Assembly: GCA_947471745.1 (NCBI GenBank)
Contig: CANJKZ010000010.1
Location: 4,459,001 to 4,523,000 of the forward strand
Reading direction: 5' to 3'
Source of the DNA: Closterium sp. Naga37s-1
Taxonomy: Eukaryota > Streptophyta > Zygnematophyceae > Desmidiales > Closteriaceae
DNA length: 64,000 bases
In this document: in pieces, positions 23,501 through 34,663 of the stretch
How positions within the stretch are numbered: position 1 is the stretch's first letter
Layout of the letters: every line of letters starts with the position of its first letter
Made by a program: the position numbers and the translations under genes
The notes under the pieces: generated by a model
The model's database searches: none
What the model was told of the DNA's origin: nothing
Seen by the model: only the letters and a program-made list of their open reading frames with translations

Positions 23501-24058
23501 TGTACAGACTCGACCCCGGCCGACGGGTAAACGTGGCCAAGTGTCGGCCCGTCCGAGCACACGTACAGTGGGTCACCCGCTGACTCGCAGGAGTGAACTG
23601 GTCAACCCCCCCATCCTGTAGATCAGCACCACTCACCAAGTTCGTAGAGAACGAGGGGAGGTAGAGACCTGACAGGGTGCCAGAGGGGGCTGCCGGACAC
23701 GGTAAGACAGTGGAGAAGCGAGCAAGGACAGGACCCCCAGAGGGGTCCGCCAGGGAGACCGCAACCGGCCGACTAAGCGGCGTAAGCGTGGTGCGGTCTC
23801 GAAAGAAGGAGCGGGAAGCACCCGAGTCAAGGGTGAAGGTGTGGAAGGCCTGAGCCGACGTGGTACCTGAGAGAGCAGACTCACCAGCACCTGGGGCAGC
23901 AGACGCACTAGCACCTAGAGCAGCAGCCTCACCAGCACCTAGAGCAGCAGCCTCAATGCCCGGGTCAGGCGGAACACACAGGTAACAGTCACCCTCATCA
24001 CTATTAGACACAGCATACATGGCAGCAAGAATAGCATCATAGTCAAGATCAAAGATAG
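20574..24058 (-). mobile_element. Ty1/copia pol fragment without LTRs
   Basis: 3,485 bp of copia-type pol cut off at both ends: it begins within the region before the protease and stops early in reverse transcriptase. No LTR, primer site or polypurine tract is present. The junctions show only a few bases of possible microhomology, and the flanking duplication is 773 bp instead of the 5 bp expected of integrase. This is not a normal transposition product. Confidence 0.85.
20574..24058 (-). pseudogene. Copia polyprotein fragment: protease, integrase, start of RT
   Basis: One open frame of over 1,160 codons. In order: protease with FTLDSGASRSF; GAG-pre-integrase (LLWHHRLGHPSLPRL); integrase core with TLHMDVWGPARV, FDRGGEFSS and SPQQNGIAERRI (the D, D and E residues visible); an unusually long Gly/Ala/Pro linker with a dozen GGAEP repeats; then RT opening (WQSTMDAEMAS, SLDFSTAFLQG, EIWLRRPPGFTG), where it is cut. 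Catalytic YVDD and RNase H are missing. The frame reads on a few codons into the repeat. No internal stop, so the insertion is probably recent. Confidence 0.88.
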
Positions 24059-24831
24059 CACCATTCCGGCAGTGACGCTGCGTCTGATTTACGATCTAGA
24101 TGTGTTGGCTAAAATTCCCGTCGACCCTGACATTCCGCCGCCACCTGTAGGCGACCCCCAAAAGCGACGTCCTAGCCAGCCGGAGGAGGACTCTTCGTCT
24201 AGCGATGAGGAGGAGGAACCCCAGCCCGGCCCGGGACCTAGACGCCAATGTCGGCCGCTCACTCGAGCCGAGAGGGATCGAAGAGAGATAGAGGAGGCGT
24301 TGGCCGAGGACGAACTCGAGGATAGGCTGAACGCGAGCGTCCCGCGAGGAGAGTTTACGGCGGCTGAGTTTGTGGTCGAGGATCTGAAGAACAGCGACAT
24401 CGAAGTGCTGATAGCCAATGCCCTTCGCCACACGGAGTCGCTCGAGGAAGGGTCGTCGCTGCGGGAGTACATATCGTGGATACTAGACCACAAGCGGTGG
24501 GCGGTGGATGCTCTTCCGTCAGAAGGTGACGACCTGGAGCCGGGGTCCATACTCACTGACAAGGACGAAATCGGCAAGCACATCGGCGATGATTTGGGCG
24601 AACGTTGGCACACCGCCCCGCGCCAGTTCATCTGGTTGCACGGCCCGAGGACCAACGAGCCTCGAATTCGCGCTTACGTCTTGTTCAGAGCGCGAGAGAC
24701 CCTCATCGAGGCAATGAGGAGCGAAGAGGGCAACACCGCCATGCGCACGCAGCCGATCAAGCCTTGCACGGTCAACATGCTACTCGGCCGCATCAAGGCC
24801 CTTCAGATGGCGGCCAAGATAGAGGCGACCC
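24059..24831 (+). repeat. 773-bp direct repeat, right copy
   Basis: Right copy of the repeat bracketing the copia fragment. It starts with caccattccgg directly after copia sequence and runs without break into the rest of the recombinase coding region, which is why this copy, not the left one, carries the donor at 24929. Confidence 0.9.
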
Positions 24832-27193
24832 TGTACAAGGAGAAGGAGCTGCACATCATGCAGGACATCTCGGTCGTCCGCACGGAAGTGCGCGTCATGG
24901 TTCGCGGAAAGAACAAAGCCGACACCAAGTAAGATGTTTTAACATCGCCGACTTTGCCAGTCCTCTCTAGTATTCCCGCCAATGCTCACCGACGCCGCTC
25001 ACACTCAATCATCACCCTCGCACTCTCTTGTTCAGAAAATATGTCGACCGACATCGCGGAACCATCGGCGACACTTACACCACCGAGCAGTTCCGCAAAA
25101 TCATGTTCAAGGTGTTGCCGCACTGGTCGGCGACGGCGTGGAATCCGGGGGGAACAGGTCCTTCCCAGACTCTGTGGAAGTTCATGCTTATGAGAACGAT
25201 GACCCTGCTATCGCACCACACTCTGCTCCGCGGTGCCAGCGTACGCGAGATCACGCTCGCCGACATCTTTCTGTACCGCCTTGCTAGCGGGTCGTCGGTG
25301 AACCCTGACAACCGGCCAATGGTCATGGTCATCGCGCAGCGCAACTCGAAGACGTGCAAGGACGCCCGTCTTCATCACAGCTACGCGGCGAGGCACTTAG
25401 AGGCGGAACTGTGTGCTGTGGGCGATACAATCCTCTGGCTGCACTTCATCTACGACCAGGTCCCCCAGATCTTCGGCGTCCGCATAATTCCGCCGCTGGA
25501 CGTACGCCGACCGGAGCTCTGGTACGACAAGCATCTCTTCTTCGCCCGCTACGACAAGGATCAGGGTTTGCTGCCGTTGTCGAGCCAGCAACGAATCACT
25601 CGGCAGCTGTGGACGGCCAACAAGGTTTTCATCAAGCGCAACGTGCACGCCGCTCGCGCCGGCGGGGCACAAGAGCTGGCTGACCAAGGCACGCCGCGCG
25701 CCGAGATAGCCGAATTGGGTCACTGGGCTATTGACGAGATGACGAGGAGTTACATCACTTCAATTCCAGTCGGGGTGGTGATGAGGAAGGCCGGCTACTC
25801 CGGAGCCCGAAGCGACTACTTCCTGGGCCGCAGCAGGCTACCTCCCAGCGCAGACCTCGAAAAAACCATCGCCGCGCACATATTTCCCGGCGTCGAGGAA
25901 CAGTTGGGGGCGGTGAGTGTAGCGACGCCGTCCTCATGCATCTTGTCGTCTCTCTTCACTGGTTCACACCGAAATTCCTCTATTTCATGCAGGCGGAAGA
26001 GCTCGCACAAGGGCCTGAGGCGAACACGGCCGCGGTGCACTTCATCCAGACCATGCTGGATGCACGCCGCATTGCGGCCGAGGACCTCGCGGTGAAACTC
26101 GTCCGCACTCCGTGGCACCCTCAGGTCGAGGCTTCGAGGCTTTGTCGGGATCGCGACTTTCAGGCGTGGGCGAAGGACATCGAGAAGATTGACACCGAGA
26201 CGATCGCCAAGCGCCGGTCGCCGATCCCGACCCAGCCAGCTGTAAGCACAAGATGAACTCCGCGTGACTTGGCGGCAAGCATGCTTGCATCACCTGACTC
26301 CTAACCCGCTCCGCTGCTGTTCGCAGGAAATCTCAGCCCGCCTGGACGCCGAATTTCAGGTCGACCTTCTGAACGAGACGCTGGCCCACGAGAGGCACAA
26401 AGCGATGCTCAAGCAGATGAAGGTAGAGAAGGAGCTCGAGGAGGCGCGTGCTGCTATCGCGGCGAGGGACGCCGAGATCTCCCGGCTGATGGAGGAGCTC
26501 AAGATCTCCGAGGCACGTAGGGCGCCAGCGCCACAGGCGCCTTCTAGGCCGACGACCCTGGAAGAGGAGGCAGCTGCGGCCGCTAAGCATGCTCAGTTGG
26601 ACGCCGACGCTCGCTACGAGGCCCTGGTTGTCGACCCATGGAGAAAGGCCGAGACTGTGGCAGAGGCCTGGCGCTTCTGGAACTGCCCCACCACCACGGA
26701 CCGCCGGCGTCTGTGCGACAGGATCAACGAGCCAGGTTTCATCGGGCGGCACAGCCTCCTGGGCAAGTCGTCGGCCAACGCAAAACAGGGTGAGATGCGC
26801 CGAATGAGGAGGGCGATGGAGGCCGTGCGCCGCTTCCGCGCGTCAGACGGAGAGGCCGACACCGCCGCCGTCATCAAGAAACTCGACGAGCTCGCTGCGT
26901 CGGGAATTGTGACCTTCTGCGATGCTCTGAAGATCATCGACGCCGACGCGCTACCGATACGCACAGAGGGGAACCTGGGCATCAAGGGGCTTTCTAAGGG
27001 TGAAAAGCCCAAGCTGACGGTTGCTTGGGGACTGGTGGCGGCGGGATACATGACGCACAAGTGGGGCGAGGACATGTTCCCGACCACGTGGGAAGAGCAG
27101 AAAGCTGTGGCGGCCCAAGCGGCCGCGGAGCAGGCCGCTGGAAGACCGCCGCCGCCGCCGACGAAGACGTCCAATCGTCGGAAGCCGGGCTGA

Positions 27194-27495
27194 TGTTTTG
27201 TGGGGGGGGGGGGGGGGGGGGGTCGTCGCCGCTTAGCTACTTTCTTTTAGCTCGATTGTGACTTTTGTTTCCGACTTTGACTGTGGATTCAATGTTCCCA
27301 ACAGTTGAGAATTTGCCAAAGAACCGAAAACATGAGGGCGTTTCATGAACAGCAAATTAACCTACGTGCTAGAAACACAGCTAAAGTGCACAATAAAAGT
27401 CGGCGCCCACCAAAACCCCACAATCAATCAACAATCTTGCTACACATTGCGACGTCGGTCCAGAACACAACGACAGACACAACAACAAAACCCAT
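27194..27495. other. Short convergent spacer with a 21-G run
   Basis: Separates the stop codons of the recombinase gene (+) and its (-) neighbour. A run of 21 G residues is at 27202-27222. The rest is AT-rich and plausibly carries both 3' ends. Confidence 0.6.
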
Positions 27496-28139
27496 CTACG
27501 CGGCGTGCTTCCCCTTCTGTCCCTTCTTTCCCCTGTTATCCATATCCTTCTCCATCTGCTTGTCCAGCGGCACTTGAATGCCGCGTGCTCGGAGAAGGGG
27601 GCCGCCGGCGTTGCACGACCCCCAGAAAGCGAGGGTCTCGATAGTCGCCCTCGCGATAATCTCGGCGTCGGGTGTGGGGTTACAGCCCTTGCACGCCTTC
27701 TGAAGAGCATCCTTCTGCAGTGCGTCGGTGACGTTGCACGAGACCTCTCCCAGGACGGGTTGTCTCGCAACCGCCGTTTCTAGCACCGCAACCACGACGT
27801 CGTGACAAGTGTCAGCAAAATCGGTGCTCGCTTCACACAGCAGTGCCGCCGCCTTCGCTTCACCCGCCGCATTGCCGACCTCGGCCACGGTCTCGGCAAA
27901 GCACCAGACGGCGCAAGATGAAGCAGCGACAGCTTGGCCTATGCGCTTGGCGTCTGCACCAGTTTTGGGGACGGCATCTGCCGCGACTGGCCCAAGCGCG
28001 GTTGATGATGTCGCTGAGCTGCTGCTTGCGCTTGGCCGGCTCCCAACCAGTGCCGAACCACACCGCCGGCCTCAGCACTTTCATCAGCGGAGGCCCTGAT
28101 GACTTCTTCTGTTTGAAGTCGGCGAGGACTTTCTGGAAC
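27496..28139 (-). pseudogene. C-terminal exon of the convergent element gene (frameshifted)
   Basis: The acceptor at 28140 is phase-compatible with the donor near 28242 and opens WFQKVLADFKQKKSSGPPLM. Near 28000 the reading must shift by one base to continue as LGPVAADAVPKTGADAKRI and on to a Cys-containing alpha-helical end, EVGNAAGEAKAAALLCEAS, and a basic tail. One base change would restore continuity, so this is either a real frameshift or a sequence error. Product not recognised. Confidence 0.5.
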
Positions 28140-28242
28140 CTGTCACACACGACGTTGGAACGTGAACGTGGTCAGTCGGCGTAAAACCCCACAGTCAAAC
28201 CTATATCACGCCGCTCAAAACACATCGAGTCCCAAGATTCTT

Positions 28243-31200
28243 ACCATGCACGAAACATGGTGGCGCCGCGGGACCACATCACCGTCCACATACCCTTCGG
28301 CATCACCTTCGCCTCCTCCCACTCCGCCTTCCACCGCGTCATTTCTTCGGCTTTAACGCCGGTCATTTCGGCCAACAGGACTTGGCTGGCATGTCCGTCG
28401 AAGATGGTCGTCGCAACGCCGTTGAGGTACGCCACTTCCATCCTGTCGTCCGATCTCCCCGTGTAGCGACTCTTTCCAGCCAGGTTTACCTCGCCCTGCC
28501 ACCCGCCACCGCTCGTCCTGTCCAGCCTAATACCATGCCCCCTGCGATCTTTCGGAACGACGGCCTTCTGCGACGCGGCGGCTTTACCCTTCCGTTTCTT
28601 CTTTTTTTCGCCGACTCCAGCCGCACGATCGGTCTGTCCATCCTTGTCGGCGTGTTCACCCACTGGTCCACCGGCCAGAACAGTGGACGTCCCCGCCTGA
28701 CCCGCCAGGTCCGCAACAGTGACGCCCGCCGACCTGTCCGAAGGCCCGGCCTGGCCGGCCTGAGTAGCCACTGTAACGGCGGTGGGCCGAGTGGACTGTC
28801 CCGCCAGACCAGCCTGGTCAGAACCAGTGACGCCGCTCGGGCCGGTCTGGAAGGCCCTATCCACCTGTATGAAGCCGGCAGGATGACTCTGTATGGGCGG
28901 AACAGCCTGGACGGCCTGAGTAGCCACTGTAACGGCGGTGGGCCGAGTGGACGGTCCCGCCAGACCAGCCTGGTCAGCTCCACTGACGCCGGTCGGGTCG
29001 GTCTGGAAGGCCCTATCCACCTGTATGAAGCCGGCAGGATGACTCTGAATGGGCGGAATAGCCTGGCCGGCTACACTGACGCCGGTGGACGCCAAACGGG
29101 CCAGCTGCACGGTCTACCCGGTCTGGGTGGACGCTGTAACACCGGCAGGCCGACCCTCCACGCCACTGATGCCCGACGTACCTCCCACAGACTGAAGTGC
29201 GGCAACTTCGTCTACTTCCATCGCCGCTTGTATCAATTCCACATCCTCGTCCTCGATGATGAGAGGGATCTCCCCCGCACCATCGTCTCCTGCCACCGCG
29301 CCCCAATCACCTTGTCCGGACGCCGCGCCGACCTGGTGATGCGTTGGCACCGCCGTTGGAACCGTCTCGTTTGCCGCTTCTTGGTGTACGGGCTCCGCCA
29401 AGTTCACCGTGGTCGGCGCAGTGCGCGTGCCGTGAGTCTGCGGTTGAGCGGATTGTGCACCTGCTGAAAGCGCGTTGACCTCGGCCATCAGCATGTCCGA
29501 GACTGGGTCCGACGGCGTGGCAACAGCGGCAGGGAGCTGCATGGTCGGCGCAGCGCTGGTGACAGTAGTTGGCGGATGCGATGAAGGTGCCGCCGCTTGA
29601 AACGAGTTGACCGCGGCCAGAAGCATGGCCGCGACCGGGTCCGTGAGGGTCTGACCGGCGTTGTCTTGCCCCGTGGTTGGCGCTGCGATGGGCCCAGTTG
29701 TCGGCGGATCAGCAGATGGTGCTGCCGTGTGACGCGCGTTGACATCGGCCGAGACCGGGGCTGTTGGTGCTGTACCGGCGACATGTTGCGCCCCCCCGCG
29801 AGTTGTTGGGACAGCGGCGTTGTCGATGGCGACGGGCTGCTGCTGCGATGGCGCCTGAAAAGCAAGAAGCTCCTCCATCAACGCTCTCGCCACGGGATCA
29901 TCCTCCACGCCGAGATCGCCCGTGTCCTCCACGCCGAGGGCGCCCGTGTCCCCCCCCACGCCGACCACAGGAGCCTGGTGAGTCTGATCGCCGATTGACG
30001 GAGCCTCAACTTCGAATGGCGGCCCGCGATCAACGCCTGTCGGGAACAACCCGGCGTTGGTACTGGCACCGGTCGCCGTGTTGATGGTAGGTATCGCCGC
30101 GTCGGCCTGCACTTCAACCGATTCAACGGCGACGTTACCACGATCGGACGGCGGTGGTGCTACCTCGCTTGCTCCAGGACGTGGAATCTCCGGACCTTTC
30201 CTTCCACCGCCGTGAGTGGAAGACCCGCCGGCTCGCACACCCTCCTCGGCGGCAGTCCTGCCCTCTGAGCTGCCGCCGGCTCCGCCTCTACTTTACGGGA
30301 CAAGGAGCCGAGTTGTCGCCCCTTTTCTCCTCAGCATGTCGAGGACGGGAGAACCGGACTGGGCACGATCTGGAACGTCGCCGCCGACTGCTCGCTCCCC
30401 ACCAACACCTTTACTCCGCTTCGAATTTCCCGTGTTGTCGCCGTCGGCTGCACTTCCGCTGCCAGCCCTTTTTTCCGGCCTTTGCCTTTGCGCGGACTCC
30501 AGGTCGCCGGCCGACGGGGACGAACCACGCCGCCCCAGCCTCATTGTAGCAAGCACGTTGGGCAGAAGCGTGAAGCCGACGGTTCCCAGCGCCTGCTGCG
30601 TGACGGCGGTTACCGCCTGAACAATGTCATCCCTCATTGCTTTGATGACTTCTTCAGGCAGCGCGGGGGATGGACCGGGCGGGGGCGGCGCGATGCTGCG
30701 GGATAAGCCGCCGACGATGTTGGTGGAAGTTGAGGCTAACTTGGTCTGGATGTAATCGGCCAACACCGCCTTAACGTTATCCCCCACGCTGGTCACGTGG
30801 TTCCCCAACCGCACGTCGGCATCACGGCGGGCGACGGCCAGCTTGTCCAAGCCCTTTGTGATTTCCCCCAACAACGGCGTCGCCATGCTGCTGCACGCCT
30901 TGACCAGAGCAACCCGATCGTCCAGCACCTTGGTGAAGACGCCGGTCATGGCTGCTGTGGCTGTGGAGATGTGTGTCCCCGCGGTCTGCTCGGCGGCGGC
31001 GACGCGTTCGGTAAGCGACTTGACAGCCGCGAGGCACTCAGCCGCCGTCGCCAACAACCCCTCCGCCCGACCCCTCTCGGTAACCAGATCCGACCGCAGC
31101 CCCGTATTCTCGTCCCTCAGTTTCCTGTTCTCCTCTTCCAGTCGCTTCACGTGAGCAAGTGCGGCTGCAAACGCCGACTTTGAAGATGTGGTCGACGCAG

Positions 31201-31870
31201 GCTGACCATGCACCGGCGCCTTCCTACGAGGCTTGTCCCCAGCCGACGCTGCAGCTGCGCCTGTCCCGCCGGTCGACGTTGGGTCACGACCAGCACCGTG
31301 GTCGGCGTCTGTGTCCGCCTCAGCACCAACAGCCTTCTTCCCTGCACGCTCCTCCTCCTCCTCCTCTTCATCCTCCTCCTCCTCGGATCCCGACTCTGAC
31401 TCTGAGTCAGTAGATGACTCCTCAACGGACCCTGCCCTCCGCTCCTCTCCTCCTACCAAGTCGGCCTCGCCACCGCCGCCAACATGACCGCTAGTTCTAG
31501 TGTCGTGCGCGCCGGAATACGCCGGGCGATCCACGCCAGCTTGAGACGCCGTCTTAGTTTCGATTCCGTCGTCGTCGAGGGGGGTGGTACTTGGCCCAGT
31601 AGGGTGATTGGCCAGCGCCGACCGCCTCTCAGCAACGCATCTCTTGACGCATTCCACTAGCGCCGATTTGAGTGCCCTCAACCCCTGAACCATCGGGTTC
31701 TCAGCGCTCGCCGGTGCACGTGACTTGAGCAGGGCTCCGCGCTCTCTGACCACCCATCCGAACGCGCTCACAGCATGCAATCCGGTGCCGACCTGCTCGT
31801 TCTTCACAATGTCCGGCAATCTCTGCGTACAACCGTTGCAAGGGCAGGCTAGGTGAGCCGAGGCAAGCAC
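28243..31870 (-). pseudogene. Large element-associated protein, coiled coil plus Thr/Ala/Pro repeats, two in-frame stops
   Basis: A single minus-strand frame runs for about 1,210 codons, broken only by TAA at 30293-30295 and TAG at 29114-29116. It starts, probably after a tag acceptor near 31850, with CPCNGCTQRLPDIVKNEQ, a Cys cluster that could bind metal. An acidic Ser/Glu tract and a long coiled coil follow (VKRLEEENRKLRDENTG), then Ala/Thr/Pro-rich repeats (two copies of QSHPAGFIQVDRAFQT), and a conserved-looking end, LAGKSRYTGRSDD to MWSRGATMFRA. A donor follows at about 28242. No known family recognised. Its position, tail-to-tail with the recombinase gene and with the same compositional style, suggests one mobile unit. 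Confidence 0.5.
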
Positions 31871-31917
31871 AGTTAGACGACCAATTAAAGTCGGCTACAA
31901 GGTCGACAGAAACTCAC

Positions 31918-33291
31918 GTCGCGCGTGGGCCCGTCGCAACCGGCGAGTCGAGCCACCACGACCTCCTCAGCGGGAGGCGCCCACTTCCATGTCCTGTCAC
32001 TTCTTCCAAGCTCGGCCAAAACACAGCGCCGGAAAAAGCTGCAACAGCAGTGCACGAAAGAGTCAGTGGGGACGCCGTCGAGAAACCAGTAACCTGGTAA
32101 AGAGCCTTCCCAATTTAAGCATGCCTACCTCAGCACGGCGAGCGCCTCAGACGAATGCAGCCGGTTTGCAGTCTTCGGGTCCAGGTGGCGGAACGAGGTC
32201 TCGCTGTCGACGTCGACGACCTTCAGCAAGTCGCCGGGCCGAAGAACCACGACGACGCTGCAGTGGACCCCGGGAAGCGGCCCGATCCTGCACATGAACC
32301 ATGTGACGCCGATATAAAACATCGAAGTCCAACATGACGTCAATGACAACGCAACATCGCACTTTCTCACGTCGTGATTATAGGTAGCACGGCAATGTCG
32401 GCGTCGAACACCGACTCAAAACAGGTGAGGTCGTTCTTCTTAATCGCCTCGCGAAGACGGCTGCACCCTATGATCCACGGCTTCAAGTCCATCGGAGCTT
32501 CGCGAATCCACATGTACCTGCAGTCAACGAACTCGTGGGGGACATGTGGCATCGGTTTAGGATTGCGAACTCGTTGCCGGCGAAAGTAGATAGGATAGCG
32601 GCCTTGAACGCCGACATGGACGCGCTCACGACAAACCTAGGCGTGAAAACCTTTCGTTGACCGAAATCCTATCGACCGGTAGTAACTAATTCTGCAACGT
32701 CGAGTCGGCCTGTAGTTACTAAGTCGGCGGAACAATAAGGTTACTAGGTCGGCGGGAAAAAGAGACACGGACGCCGTCGCTTACTTGCATGCCGAATTAG
32801 TAACGCGCTCCAAATAATAACATCCTATAGGTCGTCGGGATAAAAAATGACCGCCGGTTCTATGCGGCGAAAATGGCCGGGGGAATTCGTCGGCTGAGCT
32901 ATATCATGCTGTACTAAGTCGGCGGAACAGTGAAGTTACTAGGTCGGCGGGAAATGGACATGGACACCGTCGCTAACTCGCACGCCGGATTAGTAACTCG
33001 TTCTAACGAATAACATCGTCTAGGTCGGCGGGTTAAAAAAGAGCTACTAAGTCGACGGAAAGCAAAAGTGGACAAGGGTTCCGCCTTGACTGAAGGAGAG
33101 ACTCACTTGAGCGCGAGTGCGAAGCAAGGCTCGTTGAAGTCTTTTTTCGTGGCACGCAGCACGGCAAAGTCCTCGTCAAAAGAGAAGGTGAGGCCACGGC
33201 CCATGTTGAAGTACAGGGGGAAGTCCGCCGAGGACGGCGTCGGCGTTGCGGCGCCCGGCGTCGGGTGAGCGGCGCCACTATCCAACTCCAT
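31918..33291 (-). CDS. Putative 5' exons of the convergent element gene
   Basis: Candidate exons: 33291-33107, beginning MELDSGAAHPTPGA and including ADFPLYFNMGRGLTFSFDED, with donor gtgagt; a segment around 32640-32370 with two competing frames, of which MWIREAPMDLKPWIIGCSRL looks most protein-like; a segment at about 32340-32125; and 32038-31918, encoding FFRRCVLAELGRSDRTWKW. The splicing between them is not resolved, and the phase of the second join does not fit the most protein-like frame. No family recognised. Confidence 0.35.
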
Positions 33292-34148
33292 GATTGCAAA
33301 GGCACGACACTACAGGCTACCAAAGGCACGACACTACAGGCTATCTAGCAGCAGCAGGACGGAGGAAGGCGCAGAGGTGAGAAATGTGAAAGGCGAAATG
33401 AGAAGAGCAAAATGAGGCGTCGGTCACTCCGTCCACAAAGATAAGGCACGACGGACGCAGACCAAGGCGGTGGCCAAAACCGGCCCGGAGGCCGAAGTGG
33501 CTCGGCACGATGAGCAGCAACCTCGTCCAATCGCATGCTCGTCGGACGCCGGGCCACATCGGCCCCATCACGTCCGCTCGCGTGGGTAGGCGTGGGGTCT
33601 GGTGGCATGCAGCGTCACAAGGGCCTGGCATGCAGCGTCGTCCCTGGGCAGACACGTGTCCACATGCCAGCGGGTCGCGAATTGGCCGAGGGTCCCGAGG
33701 GGAGCATCAGTATTTCGCCGGGCCCTCGCCTGCCCGTAGGGGCAGCGCGAGAGGGTTACTAGGTCGTCGAGGGCAGGGCCACGGCGAGGGCTGCCTTCGC
33801 CCTAGGGTTACTTCCCCTCGCGCGAGGTGAAGCGAGTTCGCCGCCCCCACCCGGTAATGTGGGGTGCTGTTCAATTACGCAGGGGGGTTGAGGGGCGGCG
33901 GGCGTGCGCTCGGCCCAGCCCTGGGCCAGCCTGGCGGGCAGGCACGCGCGGCAGTTCCCCGCCTCGGCGGTGCTGGGCCCGTCGACCTCGTCCGTCGTCC
34001 CTGGCAAACTGGGCCGCCGGAACTCTGTCGGATGAGCTATTCAGGAAAATAAATACACGACCCAACCACACATCGCCGTCACTTCGCCGCACCTGATAGC
34101 GTCCTCCTCCCTGATTGGTTCACGAATTGCTTTCGCACAACCATGTGG
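32640..34148. other. GTCGGCGG-rich repeats and flank before the gypsy element
   Basis: Within 32640-33100, an approximately 120-bp unit beginning near actaagtcggcggaacaat is present twice, at about 32717-32840 and 32918-33040 (shared: ctaggtcggcggg, then gacacggacgccgtcgc or gacaccgtcgc, and gccggattagtaac). From 33292 to 34148 no gene was recognised. Together with the left flank, this suggests subterminal repeats of the recombinase element, but no clean termini were found. Confidence 0.5.
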
Positions 34149-34153
34149 TGTTC

Positions 34154-34480
34154 TGTAAGGAATTTTCTCGGCATTCCTTACGGAGCCCGACTACATCGCG
34201 TACAGCAACAGCCGTTGTTCGCCCGTTACTGCTAACGGGGCTTCGCCGACTTCGCGCACACTGTTTTCACCAAACCTCGCACTGCTGGCATGGCCGTGTC
34301 GGCCTACGCTTCGAGACTAGCCCAAGCCTCGCTCCAGCGTAGCACTAGCTAGCTCGCACGCACCGCGTTACCGTTTGCATGTTTCGCGTATAAATGTTCG
34401 CTCATGCCTTCGCTCACATTTTGTACTCGTTTGACACCTTAGTGCAATTCTCGCTACTTCGATTCATTGCACCCGTAACA
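34154..34480 (+). repeat. 5' LTR
   Basis: 327 bp, TG...CA ends. A TATA-like gtataaat lies near 34389, which would place transcription initiation in the last third. It differs from the 3' LTR by three substitutions (cgagac/cgggac, gttcgc/gtttgc, cgctac/cgcaac). Confidence 0.95.
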
Positions 34481-34482
34481 CT

Positions 34483-34495
34483 TGGTATTCAGAGC
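34483..34495 (+). other. Primer-binding site, initiator Met tRNA type
   Basis: TGGTATTCAGAGC, two bases after the 5' LTR, matches the plant retrotransposon iMet PBS (TGGTATCAGAGC) with one inserted T. Confidence 0.85.
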
Positions 34496-34663
34496 CCCTT
34501 TCTTTCGGACCGCGCATCTCCGCACCTCAGGAAATCAACTTTTGATTTCTCACTCGAAGGGACTCACGTACCTTAGCACCTAGGAGCCGCTGTCCTCGCG
34601 TTCTCTCGTAAACGCGTCCAGCCACGACTGCGCCTAGACTAAGACGAGCCGACGCCCTTCGAA

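Larger units (their letters stand above)
19718..27193 (+). pseudogene. Crypton/Ndc10-like tyrosine recombinase gene, split by a copia fragment
   Basis: Exons: 19718-20573 continuing at 24832-24928 (after the insertion), 25036-25912, 25993-26241 and 26327-27193. All phases fit and give about 981 residues. The N-terminal third is acidic and charged. The middle exon has the layout of the Ndc10_II/Crypton tyrosine recombinase fold: LLRGASVREITLADIF, then VHAARAGGAQ (the HxxR motif), AELGHWAIDEM (LGHW), SYITSIPVGVVMRKAGY (candidate nucleophile Tyr) and IFPGVEEQL, comparable to the FPWVE motif that follows this domain in relatives. The last exon is a long coiled coil. The start codon was chosen as the first ATG in the open frame. 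Cryptons move as circular DNA by recombination at short sites; that this copy did so is inference. A domesticated Ndc10-like DNA-binding protein is the alternative. Confidence 0.62.

Noticed and set aside
29113-30238. Treating the Ala/Thr-rich minus-strand frame as its own gene
   Set aside because: It lies in the same frame as its neighbours on both sides, separated only by single stop codons, so it is better read as part of one decayed gene.
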